From Scatosoma sp045632265 (GTDB lineage: Bacteria > Bacillota > Clostridia > Christensenellales > Borkfalkiaceae), in assembly GCA_045632265.1 (NCBI GenBank), contig JAZQWG010000017.1, positions 1-50,704 of the forward strand: a stretch of DNA of 50,704 nt. Direction: 5' to 3'. The notes under the pieces are model-generated. The model worked only from the letters and a program-made list of their open reading frames with translations. It had not been told where the DNA came from and searched no databases. The position numbers and the translations under genes are program-made. Positions 7,943-16,356 of this stretch are shown here, piece after piece. The stretch's first letter is position 1. Each line of letters starts with the position of its first letter.

Positions 7943-7964
7943 TTTCAAAATCAGTCTTTTTTTT
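7937..7964 (+). terminator. Intrinsic terminator (attenuator) upstream of carA
   Basis: GACTGATT (7937-7944) pairs with AATCAGTC (7949-7956) and is followed by eight T (7957-7964). It lies 72 bp before carA and no second promoter was seen after it. It must therefore be read through for carAB expression. Confidence 0.85.
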
Positions 7965-8035
7965 CGGAATAGGCGTAAAGTTTATCCGTCCTTAAATGCG
8001 TAAAAAAATAAAAATTAAGATACAAGGGATTGCTT

Positions 8036-9118
8036 ATGAAAAAGAAGAAAGTGTATTTGACGTTGGCAAACGGCAAGGTATTCGAAGGGTATCGCTTTGG
8101 CGCAGACAGCGAAGCGGTTGGCGAACTCGTTTTCTCGACGGGTATGGTTGGTTATATTGAAACGCTCACCGATCCTAACAATTACGGTCAAATCGTCGTG
8201 CAAACGTTTCCTTTAATCGGTAATTACGGCGTAATGCCTCAAGATGCGGAAAGCAAGCGTGCTTGGGTGTCCGCATACGTTGTGCGCGAAATTTGCGAAA
8301 CGCCTTCCAACTTCCGCTCGGAAGGTACTTTGGACGCATATCTTAAAGAACAAGGCGTAGTGGGTATCTACGGCGTTGACACACGTGAATTGACGAAGAT
8401 TTTGCGTGAAGAAGGCGCAATGAACGCTAAAATCAGCAGCAAGGCTGCCAATGAAGACGGGATTGAAGTGATTGCCGCATACGAAGCGAAAAACGCTGTA
8501 CAAGCGGTGGCAAACAATCAAAAAGCTTTCTACGAAGCGGAAAATGCAACGTGTAGCGTAGCCGTTTGGGATTTTGGTGTAAAACGCAGCACGATTGAAA
8601 ATCTCCTTGCGCAAGGCTGGAACGTTATCGTTATGCCCGCAAATTCCACGGCGGAAGAAGTTTTGGCAACGGGCGCACACGGCGTTGTATTGTCGGACGG
8701 CCCTGGCAACCCCAACGACAACGAAGCGATTATCGCTGAAATCAAAAAGCTTGCCGGTAAAATTCCCGTGTTTGGCTTGGGCTTGGGACATCAACTTTTC
8801 GCCCTTGCACTCGGCGCGGAAGTTCAAAAACAAAAATACGGACATCGTGGTGGCAATCAACCCGTTAAATGCGTAAAGTGCGGTAAAGTTTACATCACGT
8901 CGCAAAACCACGGCTATGAAGTGGTAAAAGAAACGGTAAAAGAAGGTGTTGTTAAGTTTATCAACGTAAACGACGGCTCTTGCGAAGGTATCGATTACGA
9001 TAACTACGATGCGTTCACGGTGCAATTTGCGCCCGAAGCATGCAGCATCGGCAACCCCGTAAATCCCTTGTACAAAAAATTCTTTGCCCTTATGAAAAAG
9101 GAGAACGAAAATGCCTAA
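8036..9118 (+). CDS. carA: Carbamoyl-phosphate synthase small subunit with a degenerate glutaminase site
   Basis: CarA normally hydrolyses glutamine and passes ammonia to CarB. The 360-residue protein has the N-terminal CPSase domain (TLANGKVFEGYRFG, LTDPNNYGQIVVQTF) and a class I amidotransferase domain (SDGPGNPND, GHRGGNQPV, SQNHGYEV). The nucleophile motif GICLGHQ reads GLGLGHQ, with Gly249 in place of Cys. The HPE motif reads APEA, with Ala332 in place of His; Glu334 remains. The glutaminase should be inactive, as in ammonia-dependent vertebrate CPS I. ATG 8036 follows AAGGGA at 8024-8029. The stop overlaps the carB start by 8 bp. Confidence 0.93.
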   Translation: MKKKKVYLTLANGKVFEGYRFGADSEAVGELVFSTGMVGYIETLTDPNNYGQIVVQTFPLIGNYGVMPQDAESKRAWVSAYVVREICETPSNFRSEGTLDAYLKEQGVVGIYGVDTRELTKILREEGAMNAKISSKAANEDGIEVIAAYEAKNAVQAVANNQKAFYEAENATCSVAVWDFGVKRSTIENLLAQGWNVIVMPANSTAEEVLATGAHGVVLSDGPGNPNDNEAIIAEIKKLAGKIPVFGLGLGHQLFALALGAEVQKQKYGHRGGNQPVKCVKCGKVYITSQNHGYEVVKETVKEGVVKFINVNDGSCEGIDYDNYDAFTVQFAPEACSIGNPVNPLYKKFFALMKKENENA

Positions 9119-12100
9119 GAGAAGTGATATTAAGAAAGTTCTTGTAATCGGTTCCGGTCCTATCGTTATCGGACAAGCAGCTGAATTCGACTATGCAGGC
9201 GCGCAAGCATGCCGCGTTATGAAGAGCGAAGGGATTAACGTTGTACTTTGCAACTCGAACCCCGCAACCATCATGACGGATAAAGCGCTTGCCGATGAAA
9301 TTTATCTCGAACCTTTGACGGAAGAAAGTTTGAAACGTATCATCATCAAGGAAAAACCCGACAGTTTGTTGGCTTCGCTTGGTGGTCAAACGGGTCTTAC
9401 CATGGGTTGCAAGCTTGCTAAATCTGGTTTCCTTGATCAACACGGTGTAAAACTTATCGGTACGACGCTTTCCGCAATCGACCGTTCGGAAGATAGAGAA
9501 CTCTTCAAGGAAACGATGGAAAAAATCAATCAACCTTGCGTTCCTTCCGATATTGCTTATACGGTTGAAGAGTGCGTAGAAATCGCAAATAAGCTTGGCT
9601 ATCCCGTAATTATGCGTCCCGCTTATACGCTTGGCGGTGCCGGCGGTGGCGTAGCGTTTAACGAAGAAGAACTTCGTTTGATTTCCCACAACGGTTTGAT
9701 GCTTTCGCCTATCACGCAAGTTCTTATCGAAAAATATATCGCGGGCTGGAAAGAAATCGAGTTTGAAGTTATCCGTGACCGTATGGGCAACTGCTTGACG
9801 GTATGTTCGATGGAAAACGTTGACCCCGTTGGTATCCACACGGGCGACTCTATCGTAGTAGCTCCCGCAGTCACCCTTTCCAACAAAGAATATTCGATGC
9901 TCCGTACGGCGGCGCTTTCGATTATCACCGAACTTGGTATCGAAGGGGGCTGTAACGTACAATTTGCGCTCAATCCCGATTCGTTTGAATATTCGGTTAT
10001 CGAAGTTAACCCCCGTGTAAGCCGTTCTTCCGCGCTTGCATCGAAAGCAACGGGTTTCCCTATTGCAAAAGTGACGTCTAAAATTGCGCTTGGCTATACG
10101 CTTGACGAAATCGTAAACGACGTGACGGGCAACACCTACGCTTGCTTCGAGCCTACGATTGACTATTTGGTTGTAAAAATGCCCAAGTGGCCTTTTGATA
10201 AATTCTTGTACGCAAAACGTGAATTGGGTACGCGTATGAAAGCGACGGGCGAAGTTATGTCTATCGGTACGTCGTTTGAAATGGCTATCATGAAAGCCGT
10301 TCGTGGTGCTGAAATTTCGACGAGCACGATGAACTACAAGAAATTCCTTAACTGGACGAAGGAAGAATTGTACGCGCAACTTTCCGAAAAGACGGACGAA
10401 CGTATCTTTGCGGTGTATGCGGCACTCAAAAAGGGCGTGACGGTTGACGAAGTGTTTGAAGTCACCAAAATCGATAGATGGTTCTTGAATAAGTTCATGA
10501 ACTTGATTAACTACGAAGAAGCGCTTAAAACGCAAAAACTCACCCGTTCGCTTTACGAAGAAGGTAAGCGTTTGGGCTATCTCGATAAAGATATTGCCGC
10601 AATCAGCGGACAAAAAGTGCCTTATAGAAAGAAGGTTGCTTACAAAATGGTTGACACGTGCGCAGCGGAATTCCCTGCAAAAACGCCGTACTTCTATTCG
10701 ACTTTCGATCCCCACGAACACGACGAAGCAAAGCCTTTCCTTGAAAAGAGCAATAAAAAGCGTATCGTAGTAATCGGCTCTGGTCCTATTAGAATTGGGC
10801 AAGGTATCGAATTCGACTATTCGTCCGTACATTGCGTTTGGACGTTGAAAGAACTTGGCTATGAAGTAGCCATCATCAATAACAACCCCGAAACGGTTTC
10901 TACCGACTTCGACACGGCGGATAGATTGTATTTTGAACCGCTTACCCCCGAAGACGTACAACACGTTTTGGACGTTGAAAAACCTTACGGCGTAATCATC
11001 ACGTTCGGTGGTCAAACGGCTATTAACCTTTGTTCCTATTTCGATACGCACGGCATTCGTATTCTCGGTACGTCGGCGGACAGCGTTGATAGGGCGGAAG
11101 ATAGAGAACGTTTTGAAGAACTTTTGGAAAAATACTCTATTCCTCGTCCGAAAGCAATCACCGTTATGACGAAAGATGACGCGCTTGCGGCAGCTGAAAA
11201 GCTTGAATATCCCGTATTGCTTCGTCCTTCCTACGTAATCGGCGGTCAAAACATGACGATTGCGTTCACGCAAGAAGACGTATGCCGTTATATGGACGTT
11301 ATCTTGGCGCAAGGTATTGAAAACCCCGTTCTTTGCGATAAGTACCTTATGGGTACGGAATTGGAAGTTGATGCAATTTCCGACGGTAAAGACGTGCTTA
11401 TCCCCGGTATCATGCAACACATCGAACGTACGGGTATCCACTCGGGCGACTCGATTGCAGTTTACCCGCCTTTCAACCTTGACGACACGATGCTTGAAAA
11501 GATTATCGAAGTTTCCACGCAACTTGCACTTGAGTTGAAGACGAAAGGTCTTATCAATATTCAATACTTGATTTACCGTGGTCAATTGTACGTAATCGAA
11601 GTGAACCCTCGTGCATCTCGTACCGTGCCTTACATTTCTAAAGTTACGGGCGTGCCGATGGTTGAACTCGCAACGAAGATTATCACGGGAGCAAAATTGA
11701 AGAAACTTGGCTTTGGTACGGGCTTGTATCCTTCCTCGCCTTACGTAGCGGTTAAAGTTCCCGTATTCAGCTTTGAAAAACTTAACGACGTAAACTCGCA
11801 ACTTGGTCCTCAAATGAAATCGACGGGCGAAGTTCTTGGTATCGGTAAAACGATTGAAGAAGCAATGTTCAAAGGTCTTGTTTCAGCGGGCTTTAAGATG
11901 TGCCATCCTTCCGAACGTCGTCCCGTTGGCGTATATATGACGGTAAACGACCAAGATAAGCTCGATTTGCTTACGATTGCAAAGAAATTTGGCGATTTGG
12001 GTTGTACCATGTACGCAACGAAGGGTACGGCAAAGGTTATCAACGACCTTGGCTTCAATTGCACGGTAGTGGATAGATTGTCCGCAACCGATACGGTTAT

Positions 12101-13169
12101 CAAACTTATGGATGAAGGCAAAATCGATTACCTTGTTTATACGGGTAAGACGGACATGGAATCCATCAACGACTTCATCAAGCTTCACCACCATGCAATC
12201 TTGCTTGGTATTACGGTACTCACCGCACTTGATACGGCAAACGCTTTGGCGGATATTATCGCAAGTAAGTTCACGGAAGACAACACCGAACTTGTTGATA
12301 TCAATGCGCTCCGTACGGAAAAATTGAAACTTAATTTCACGAAGATGCAATCTTGCGGTAACGACTATATCGTATTCGACAACCGCGACGGCAAAATCAC
12401 TTGTCCCGAATCGATTGCCGTAAACTACGTATTGCCCCATTACGGTATCGGTGGCGACGGCATCGTTTTGATTGAACAATCGTCCGTTGCTGATGCGAAA
12501 ATGCGTATCTTCAACTGCGATGGTAAAGAAGCTCCTATGGGCGGTAACGCTGTACGTTTCGTGGGTAAATACCTCTATGAAAAGAATATCGTTCGCAAAA
12601 ACGATATGAAGATTGAAACGACCAACGGCGTAATTTGCGACGTTAAGGTATATCCTTTCAGCGGCAAAGTAAACACCGCAAGCGTAAACTTGGGCAAAGC
12701 GGAACTTGCTGGTAAGAAGATTCCTTCCGTTTGGGACGAAGAACAAATCGTAGGCAAGGTTATCAACGTAGGCGGCTTGGATTATAAAGCAACGCTTGTC
12801 AACGTAGGTAATCCCCATTGCGTAATCTTCAGCGACAAAGTTGACGCTGTAAACGTTGCGCTTATCGGCCCCGAATTTGAAAACTGCGAATATTTCCCCG
12901 AAGGCATCAACACCGAATTCGTTCGCGTGGTAAACAAAGTGACTTTGAAGATGCGTGTTTGGGAACGTGGTAGTGGCGAAACGTGGGCTTGCGGCACGGG
13001 TGCTTGTGCGGCAGTTGTTGCAGCGGTGCTTGCGGGCTATTGCGAAAAGGATACGAACATCACCGTAAAACTTCGTGGTGGCGACTTGACGGTAAACTAT
13101 CATTCCGACGGAACGGTAGAACTTATGGGCAACGTAAAAACCGTTTACGAAGGCACGCTTGAAATCTAA
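9111..13169 (+). CDS. carB: Carbamoyl-phosphate synthase large subunit fused to a DapF-like domain
   Basis: Residues 1-1071 are a full-length CarB. They comprise ATP-grasp module 1 (about 1-400), an oligomerisation domain, ATP-grasp module 2 (from IVVIGSGPIRIGQGIEFDY, about 555-930) and an MGS-like allosteric domain (about 930-1060). Residues 1072-1352 are a complete diaminopimelate epimerase fold (FTKMQSCGNDYIVFD, HYGIGGDGIVLIE, ERGSGETWACGTGACAA, KLRGGDLTV). The DapF motif usually reading MCGNGIR is MGGNAVR (Gly1144 for the first catalytic Cys). The second, Cys1294, is present, and an extra Cys1136 occurs in FNCDG. The reading frame is continuous and no good ribosome site precedes the DapF part. 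AAGGAG precedes the ATG, which overlaps carA. Confidence 0.93.
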   Translation: MPKRSDIKKVLVIGSGPIVIGQAAEFDYAGAQACRVMKSEGINVVLCNSNPATIMTDKALADEIYLEPLTEESLKRIIIKEKPDSLLASLGGQTGLTMGCKLAKSGFLDQHGVKLIGTTLSAIDRSEDRELFKETMEKINQPCVPSDIAYTVEECVEIANKLGYPVIMRPAYTLGGAGGGVAFNEEELRLISHNGLMLSPITQVLIEKYIAGWKEIEFEVIRDRMGNCLTVCSMENVDPVGIHTGDSIVVAPAVTLSNKEYSMLRTAALSIITELGIEGGCNVQFALNPDSFEYSVIEVNPRVSRSSALASKATGFPIAKVTSKIALGYTLDEIVNDVTGNTYACFEPTIDYLVVKMPKWPFDKFLYAKRELGTRMKATGEVMSIGTSFEMAIMKAVRGAEISTSTMNYKKFLNWTKEELYAQLSEKTDERIFAVYAALKKGVTVDEVFEVTKIDRWFLNKFMNLINYEEALKTQKLTRSLYEEGKRLGYLDKDIAAISGQKVPYRKKVAYKMVDTCAAEFPAKTPYFYSTFDPHEHDEAKPFLEKSNKKRIVVIGSGPIRIGQGIEFDYSSVHCVWTLKELGYEVAIINNNPETVSTDFDTADRLYFEPLTPEDVQHVLDVEKPYGVIITFGGQTAINLCSYFDTHGIRILGTSADSVDRAEDRERFEELLEKYSIPRPKAITVMTKDDALAAAEKLEYPVLLRPSYVIGGQNMTIAFTQEDVCRYMDVILAQGIENPVLCDKYLMGTELEVDAISDGKDVLIPGIMQHIERTGIHSGDSIAVYPPFNLDDTMLEKIIEVSTQLALELKTKGLINIQYLIYRGQLYVIEVNPRASRTVPYISKVTGVPMVELATKIITGAKLKKLGFGTGLYPSSPYVAVKVPVFSFEKLNDVNSQLGPQMKSTGEVLGIGKTIEEAMFKGLVSAGFKMCHPSERRPVGVYMTVNDQDKLDLLTIAKKFGDLGCTMYATKGTAKVINDLGFNCTVVDRLSATDTVIKLMDEGKIDYLVYTGKTDMESINDFIKLHHHAILLGITVLTALDTANALADIIASKFTEDNTELVDINALRTEKLKLNFTKMQSCGNDYIVFDNRDGKITCPESIAVNYVLPHYGIGGDGIVLIEQSSVADAKMRIFNCDGKEAPMGGNAVRFVGKYLYEKNIVRKNDMKIETTNGVICDVKVYPFSGKVNTASVNLGKAELAGKKIPSVWDEEQIVGKVINVGGLDYKATLVNVGNPHCVIFSDKVDAVNVALIGPEFENCEYFPEGINTEFVRVVNKVTLKMRVWERGSGETWACGTGACAAVVAAVLAGYCEKDTNITVKLRGGDLTVNYHSDGTVELMGNVKTVYEGTLEI

Positions 13170-13184
13170 TTTTAGGAGAAAATA

Positions 13185-13841
13185 ATGGACGTTTTTTATG
13201 AAGAAAGCGCCGTAAATAGCAATGCGGAAAAGGGAATGAAGATATACAAAGTTCTCCATATTATTTCTTTGATATGCTTAATCCTTTTCTTCATTTGTGC
13301 GGTTTTAGTATTAACGAACATTCCTAGTTGTGCGCCCAAAGAAGGGAATTACACGGATATTGCATTGTTTGAGCAGGCTCTTGCAGGCTATTCATGGCGT
13401 CTTTTTATCTGTCTTTTCTTTTTGGGCATGGCTATTCTATTTTTGTTTGGTTGGTTTTTATTCTATCAGTTGAAAAGAAGAGTAAACATTAGCTACGATT
13501 ATATTTTTGTCAGCGGCGAACTTCGTATTGCTAAAATTTTCAATATCAATAAAAGAAAGTTTTTAGAAAAAATTGATTGTGAAGATATTGTTCAAATAGG
13601 TGATACCGAAAATCCTTCGTTTGAACGTTTTGCAACTGCGCCCGATACGAAAGTGGTGTATTATACGCAAAATATGGAAGCGGCGGAAGGGAAGTTCTTC
13701 ATGTATATCCTTGTCAATAGCAACGGCAAACGCTTGCTTGTTTTGGAAGCGAGAGAATTGCTTTTGATGAACATTTTGAAGTTTACCCGTCGTGGCGTAC
13801 TTGAAAGCGACTACGTAATGCAAGAAAAAAAGCAAAAATAA
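13185..13841 (+). CDS. Two-TM membrane protein of unknown function (DUF6106-like)
   Basis: The 218-residue protein has two membrane segments (VLHIISLICLILFFICAVLV, about 23-42, and FICLFFLGMAILFLFGWFLFY, about 70-90). A cytoplasmic or external domain of about 120 residues, rich in beta-strand pattern, follows. It resembles small two-TM proteins of Clostridia grouped as DUF6106, a label given from memory with limited certainty. TAGGAGAA precedes the ATG, 15 bp after carB and 1 bp before the cysteine desulfurase gene, so it belongs to the same transcription unit. Confidence 0.6.
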   Translation: MDVFYEESAVNSNAEKGMKIYKVLHIISLICLILFFICAVLVLTNIPSCAPKEGNYTDIALFEQALAGYSWRLFICLFFLGMAILFLFGWFLFYQLKRRVNISYDYIFVSGELRIAKIFNINKRKFLEKIDCEDIVQIGDTENPSFERFATAPDTKVVYYTQNMEAAEGKFFMYILVNSNGKRLLVLEARELLLMNILKFTRRGVLESDYVMQEKKQK

Positions 13842-13842
13842 T

Positions 13843-14973
13843 ATGATTTATTTGGATAATGCGGCAACGACGAAGCCAAGCGAAAGCGCATTTCGTAAGG
13901 CGGAAGCGTTTGCACTCCAACAATTTTATAACCCTTCGGCATTGTACAAAGAAGGATATGCGTTGCAGAGCGAGCTTAAAAAAGCACGCTCCGCTTTGCT
14001 TTGCAAGGTTGCTGACGAAAGTGCGTTTGAGTGGGTTTTCACCTCTTGCGGCACGGAATCGGACAACCAAGCTATCTTTTCCTTTGCTCGTCGTGGCAAT
14101 GCTGTGACAAGTGCTGGGGAACATTCGGCTGTGTCGGCTGCGTTTACGGAATTAAAAAACCGTGGCGTGGTGGAAACACGTATCGCTCCGCTTACCAAGG
14201 ATGGCAAAGTGGACGTTGAAAAATTGTTGTCGCTTGTGGACGATAAAACGAGTTTTGTTTCCGTCATGCACGTCAACAACGAAATCGGCGCAATCAACGA
14301 CGTAAACGCCATTGCAAAGGCGGTAAAGGCGAAAAATTCGCGTGTTATCTTCCATTGTGACGGCGTGCAAGCATACGGTAAAATTCCTTTCAAGCTTTGT
14401 AAGGAGATTGACTTGTATTCGGTAAGTGCGCATAAAATCGGCGGAATGAAAGGCGTTGGCGGGTTAATTAAGCGCAAATCTTTGGTTCTTCCACCCTATT
14501 TAATCGGTGGCGGACAAGAATCGGGCAAGCGTAGCGGCACGGAAAACGTATTCGGGATTAAGCAATTCGAGTATGCCGCCGAAGAAAAGTTTGCGACGAT
14601 GAAAAACGATTACGCTCGATTAAAAGCTTATCGTGAAAAGCTTTGGGAAGGCTTGGATAAAGACGTGTTCGTGCGTTTGTCGTCCATGGACGGCACGCCG
14701 TATATATTGAGCGTGTCCGCAGTTGGCTTGCGTGGGGAAGTGCTTTTGCATATTCTCAACGATAAAGGCGTTATTGTTGGCACGGGTTCTGCTTGTTCGT
14801 CAAATGCAAAAACAAGATACAGCAAAGTGGTTTTGGCGTGCGGACATGACGAAAAAACGGCGGATGGGGTGCTTCGTTTAAGTTTTTCGCCCCAAACGAC
14901 GGAAGAAGAAATCGAACAAGCGATTGTGATATTAAACGATGCTGGGCGTGAATTAAAACGCCGTATGCAATAA
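13843..14973 (+). CDS. Cysteine desulfurase (NifS/IscS family), partner of ThiI
   Basis: This 376-residue PLP enzyme takes sulfur from cysteine as a persulfide. Visible landmarks are the N-terminal LDNAATT, the cofactor-binding HCDGVQAYGK and SAHKIGGMKG with the Schiff-base Lys, RSGTENV, and the flexible-loop nucleophile in GSACSSNAK. Length fits group I desulfurases. The ATG follows the previous stop by one base, indicating translational coupling, and thiI follows after 8 bp. In Bacillus-type bacteria such a dedicated desulfurase feeds ThiI for 4-thiouridine in tRNA. Clustering here argues for the same role rather than general Fe-S assembly. Confidence 0.92.
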   Translation: MIYLDNAATTKPSESAFRKAEAFALQQFYNPSALYKEGYALQSELKKARSALLCKVADESAFEWVFTSCGTESDNQAIFSFARRGNAVTSAGEHSAVSAAFTELKNRGVVETRIAPLTKDGKVDVEKLLSLVDDKTSFVSVMHVNNEIGAINDVNAIAKAVKAKNSRVIFHCDGVQAYGKIPFKLCKEIDLYSVSAHKIGGMKGVGGLIKRKSLVLPPYLIGGGQESGKRSGTENVFGIKQFEYAAEEKFATMKNDYARLKAYREKLWEGLDKDVFVRLSSMDGTPYILSVSAVGLRGEVLLHILNDKGVIVGTGSACSSNAKTRYSKVVLACGHDEKTADGVLRLSFSPQTTEEEIEQAIVILNDAGRELKRRMQ

Positions 14974-14981
14974 GGTGTAGT

Positions 14982-16136
14982 ATGAAAAAAGTATTGATTA
15001 TTCGTTATTCTGAAATTTGGCTCAAAGGTAAAAATAGGGGCTTTTTTGAACGTGCTTTTGAAACGAATTTAGCACGTGCAATTAAAGATTTCTCTTGTAC
15101 GCTTATCAAACAAAGCGGCCGATACCTTGTCACCGAGTTTGAAGATTATGAAACGGATGAAATTATTGATAAATTGAAAAAAGTATTTGGTGCGCACACC
15201 ATTTCGCTTGCGTATGAAACGGATTCGGATATGGATTCTATTTTTGAAGCGGCAAAATTGATTTGTCGTGAAAAGGGTACGTTCAAGGTTGAATCGCACC
15301 GTGGGGATAAAAAATATCCGCTTACGTCCGTGGAAATCAGCAAAACGCTTGGCGGAATGATTTTAAGCGAGTTTTACAACTTGAAAGTGGACGTTCATAA
15401 CCCCGATTTCACCGTGCGTGTGGATATTCGTGAACGTGGCAAGGCGCTTGTATTTGGCAACTATATTGAAGCGGCAAACGGCATGCCCGTTGGTACGGCA
15501 GGGAAAGGGCTTTTGCTTCTTTCGGGCGGTATTGACAGCCCCGTTGCGGGGTATATGATGGCAAAACGTGGCATGAAGATTGATTGTTTGCATTTCCACA
15601 GCTATCCTTATACGAATATGCAAGCCAAAGAAAAAGTGGTTGATTTGGCGAAGATTTTGTCCGAATACACGTGCGGTACGCATTTGTACACCGTAAGCGT
15701 CACGCATATCCAAGAAGCTATCCACGAAAAATGCAAACCGCAACTTATGATTACGCTTTTGCGCCGTTTCATGTATAGAATAGCGGAAAGACACGCCCTT
15801 CGTATTAGCGCGCAATGCTTGATTACGGGGGAAAGCCTTGGTCAAGTAGCAAGCCAAACGATTGAAGGCATGACGTCGTCCAACTCGGTAGTGGAAACGT
15901 TGCCCGTGCTTCGTCCACTTGTCGGTTTTGATAAAAACGAAATCATTGACAAATCGGTAAAAATGGGCGCATACGAAACGTCGATTTTGCCTTTTGAAGA
16001 TTGCTGTACGGTATTTTTGCCCGATTTCCCCGCTATTCGTCCCAAGCTTGACGAGATTCGTAGGGAAGAAGAAAAATTAGACGTAGAAGGCTTGATTGAA
16101 GAAGCGTTCTCGTCGATTGAAAAAATCAAGATTTAA
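14982..16136 (+). CDS. thiI: tRNA 4-thiouridine synthase ThiI, short form without rhodanese domain
   Basis: ThiI activates U8 of tRNA with ATP and inserts sulfur delivered by the upstream desulfurase. The 384-residue protein has the N-terminal ferredoxin-like/THUMP region (about 1-165) and the PP-loop ATPase LLLLSGGIDSPVAGYMM (about 178-194). ITGESLGQVASQT follows. It stops after about residue 384, lacking the C-terminal rhodanese of E. coli ThiI, as is usual in Bacillota. It is the last gene of the unit starting at carA or within it. A tRNA-Thr gene follows. Confidence 0.95.
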   Translation: MKKVLIIRYSEIWLKGKNRGFFERAFETNLARAIKDFSCTLIKQSGRYLVTEFEDYETDEIIDKLKKVFGAHTISLAYETDSDMDSIFEAAKLICREKGTFKVESHRGDKKYPLTSVEISKTLGGMILSEFYNLKVDVHNPDFTVRVDIRERGKALVFGNYIEAANGMPVGTAGKGLLLLSGGIDSPVAGYMMAKRGMKIDCLHFHSYPYTNMQAKEKVVDLAKILSEYTCGTHLYTVSVTHIQEAIHEKCKPQLMITLLRRFMYRIAERHALRISAQCLITGESLGQVASQTIEGMTSSNSVVETLPVLRPLVGFDKNEIIDKSVKMGAYETSILPFEDCCTVFLPDFPAIRPKLDEIRREEEKLDVEGLIEEAFSSIEKIKI

Positions 16137-16169
16137 TAAGATTTTTTTCAAAATGCACGTTATTTTGGC

Positions 16170-16198
16170 TTGACTTTTCTATAAAATTTAACTATAAT
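16170..16198 (+). promoter_or_regulatory. Promoter of tRNA-Thr
   Basis: TTGACT (16170-16175) and TATAAT (16193-16198) are 17 bp apart, 20 bp before the tRNA. Confidence 0.82.
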
Positions 16199-16217
16199 GT
16201 CATAGTAATGTGCAAGT

Positions 16218-16293
<76 letters not shown>

Positions 16294-16331
16294 AAAGGAT
16301 TTATAAGCCAATGGTTTATAAATCCTTTTTT
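16294..16331 (+). terminator. Terminator of tRNA-Thr
   Basis: A very long stem (16294-16309 with 16313-16328, loop AAT, one G-T pair) ends in TTTTTT. Confidence 0.88.
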
Positions 16332-16356
16332 CGTATAATAAAATAGGGGTGGATAA

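Noticed and set aside
7804..8035. PyrR-controlled leader or riboswitch before carA
   Set aside because: No PyrR-binding loop consensus (UCC...GAGAGG-like) and no recognisable aptamer; the translated U-rich leader explains the layout better.
9090..11813. Minus-strand open frame of 907 codons opposite carB
   Set aside because: It is the antisense frame of a strongly conserved CarB; composition is Arg/Phe/Asn-rich nonsense with no domain or ribosome site.
12300..12345. Frameshift or separate dapF gene explaining the CarB-DapF fusion
   Set aside because: The frame is continuous with sensible coding sequence through the junction, CarB is full length, and no strong ribosome site precedes an internal start.
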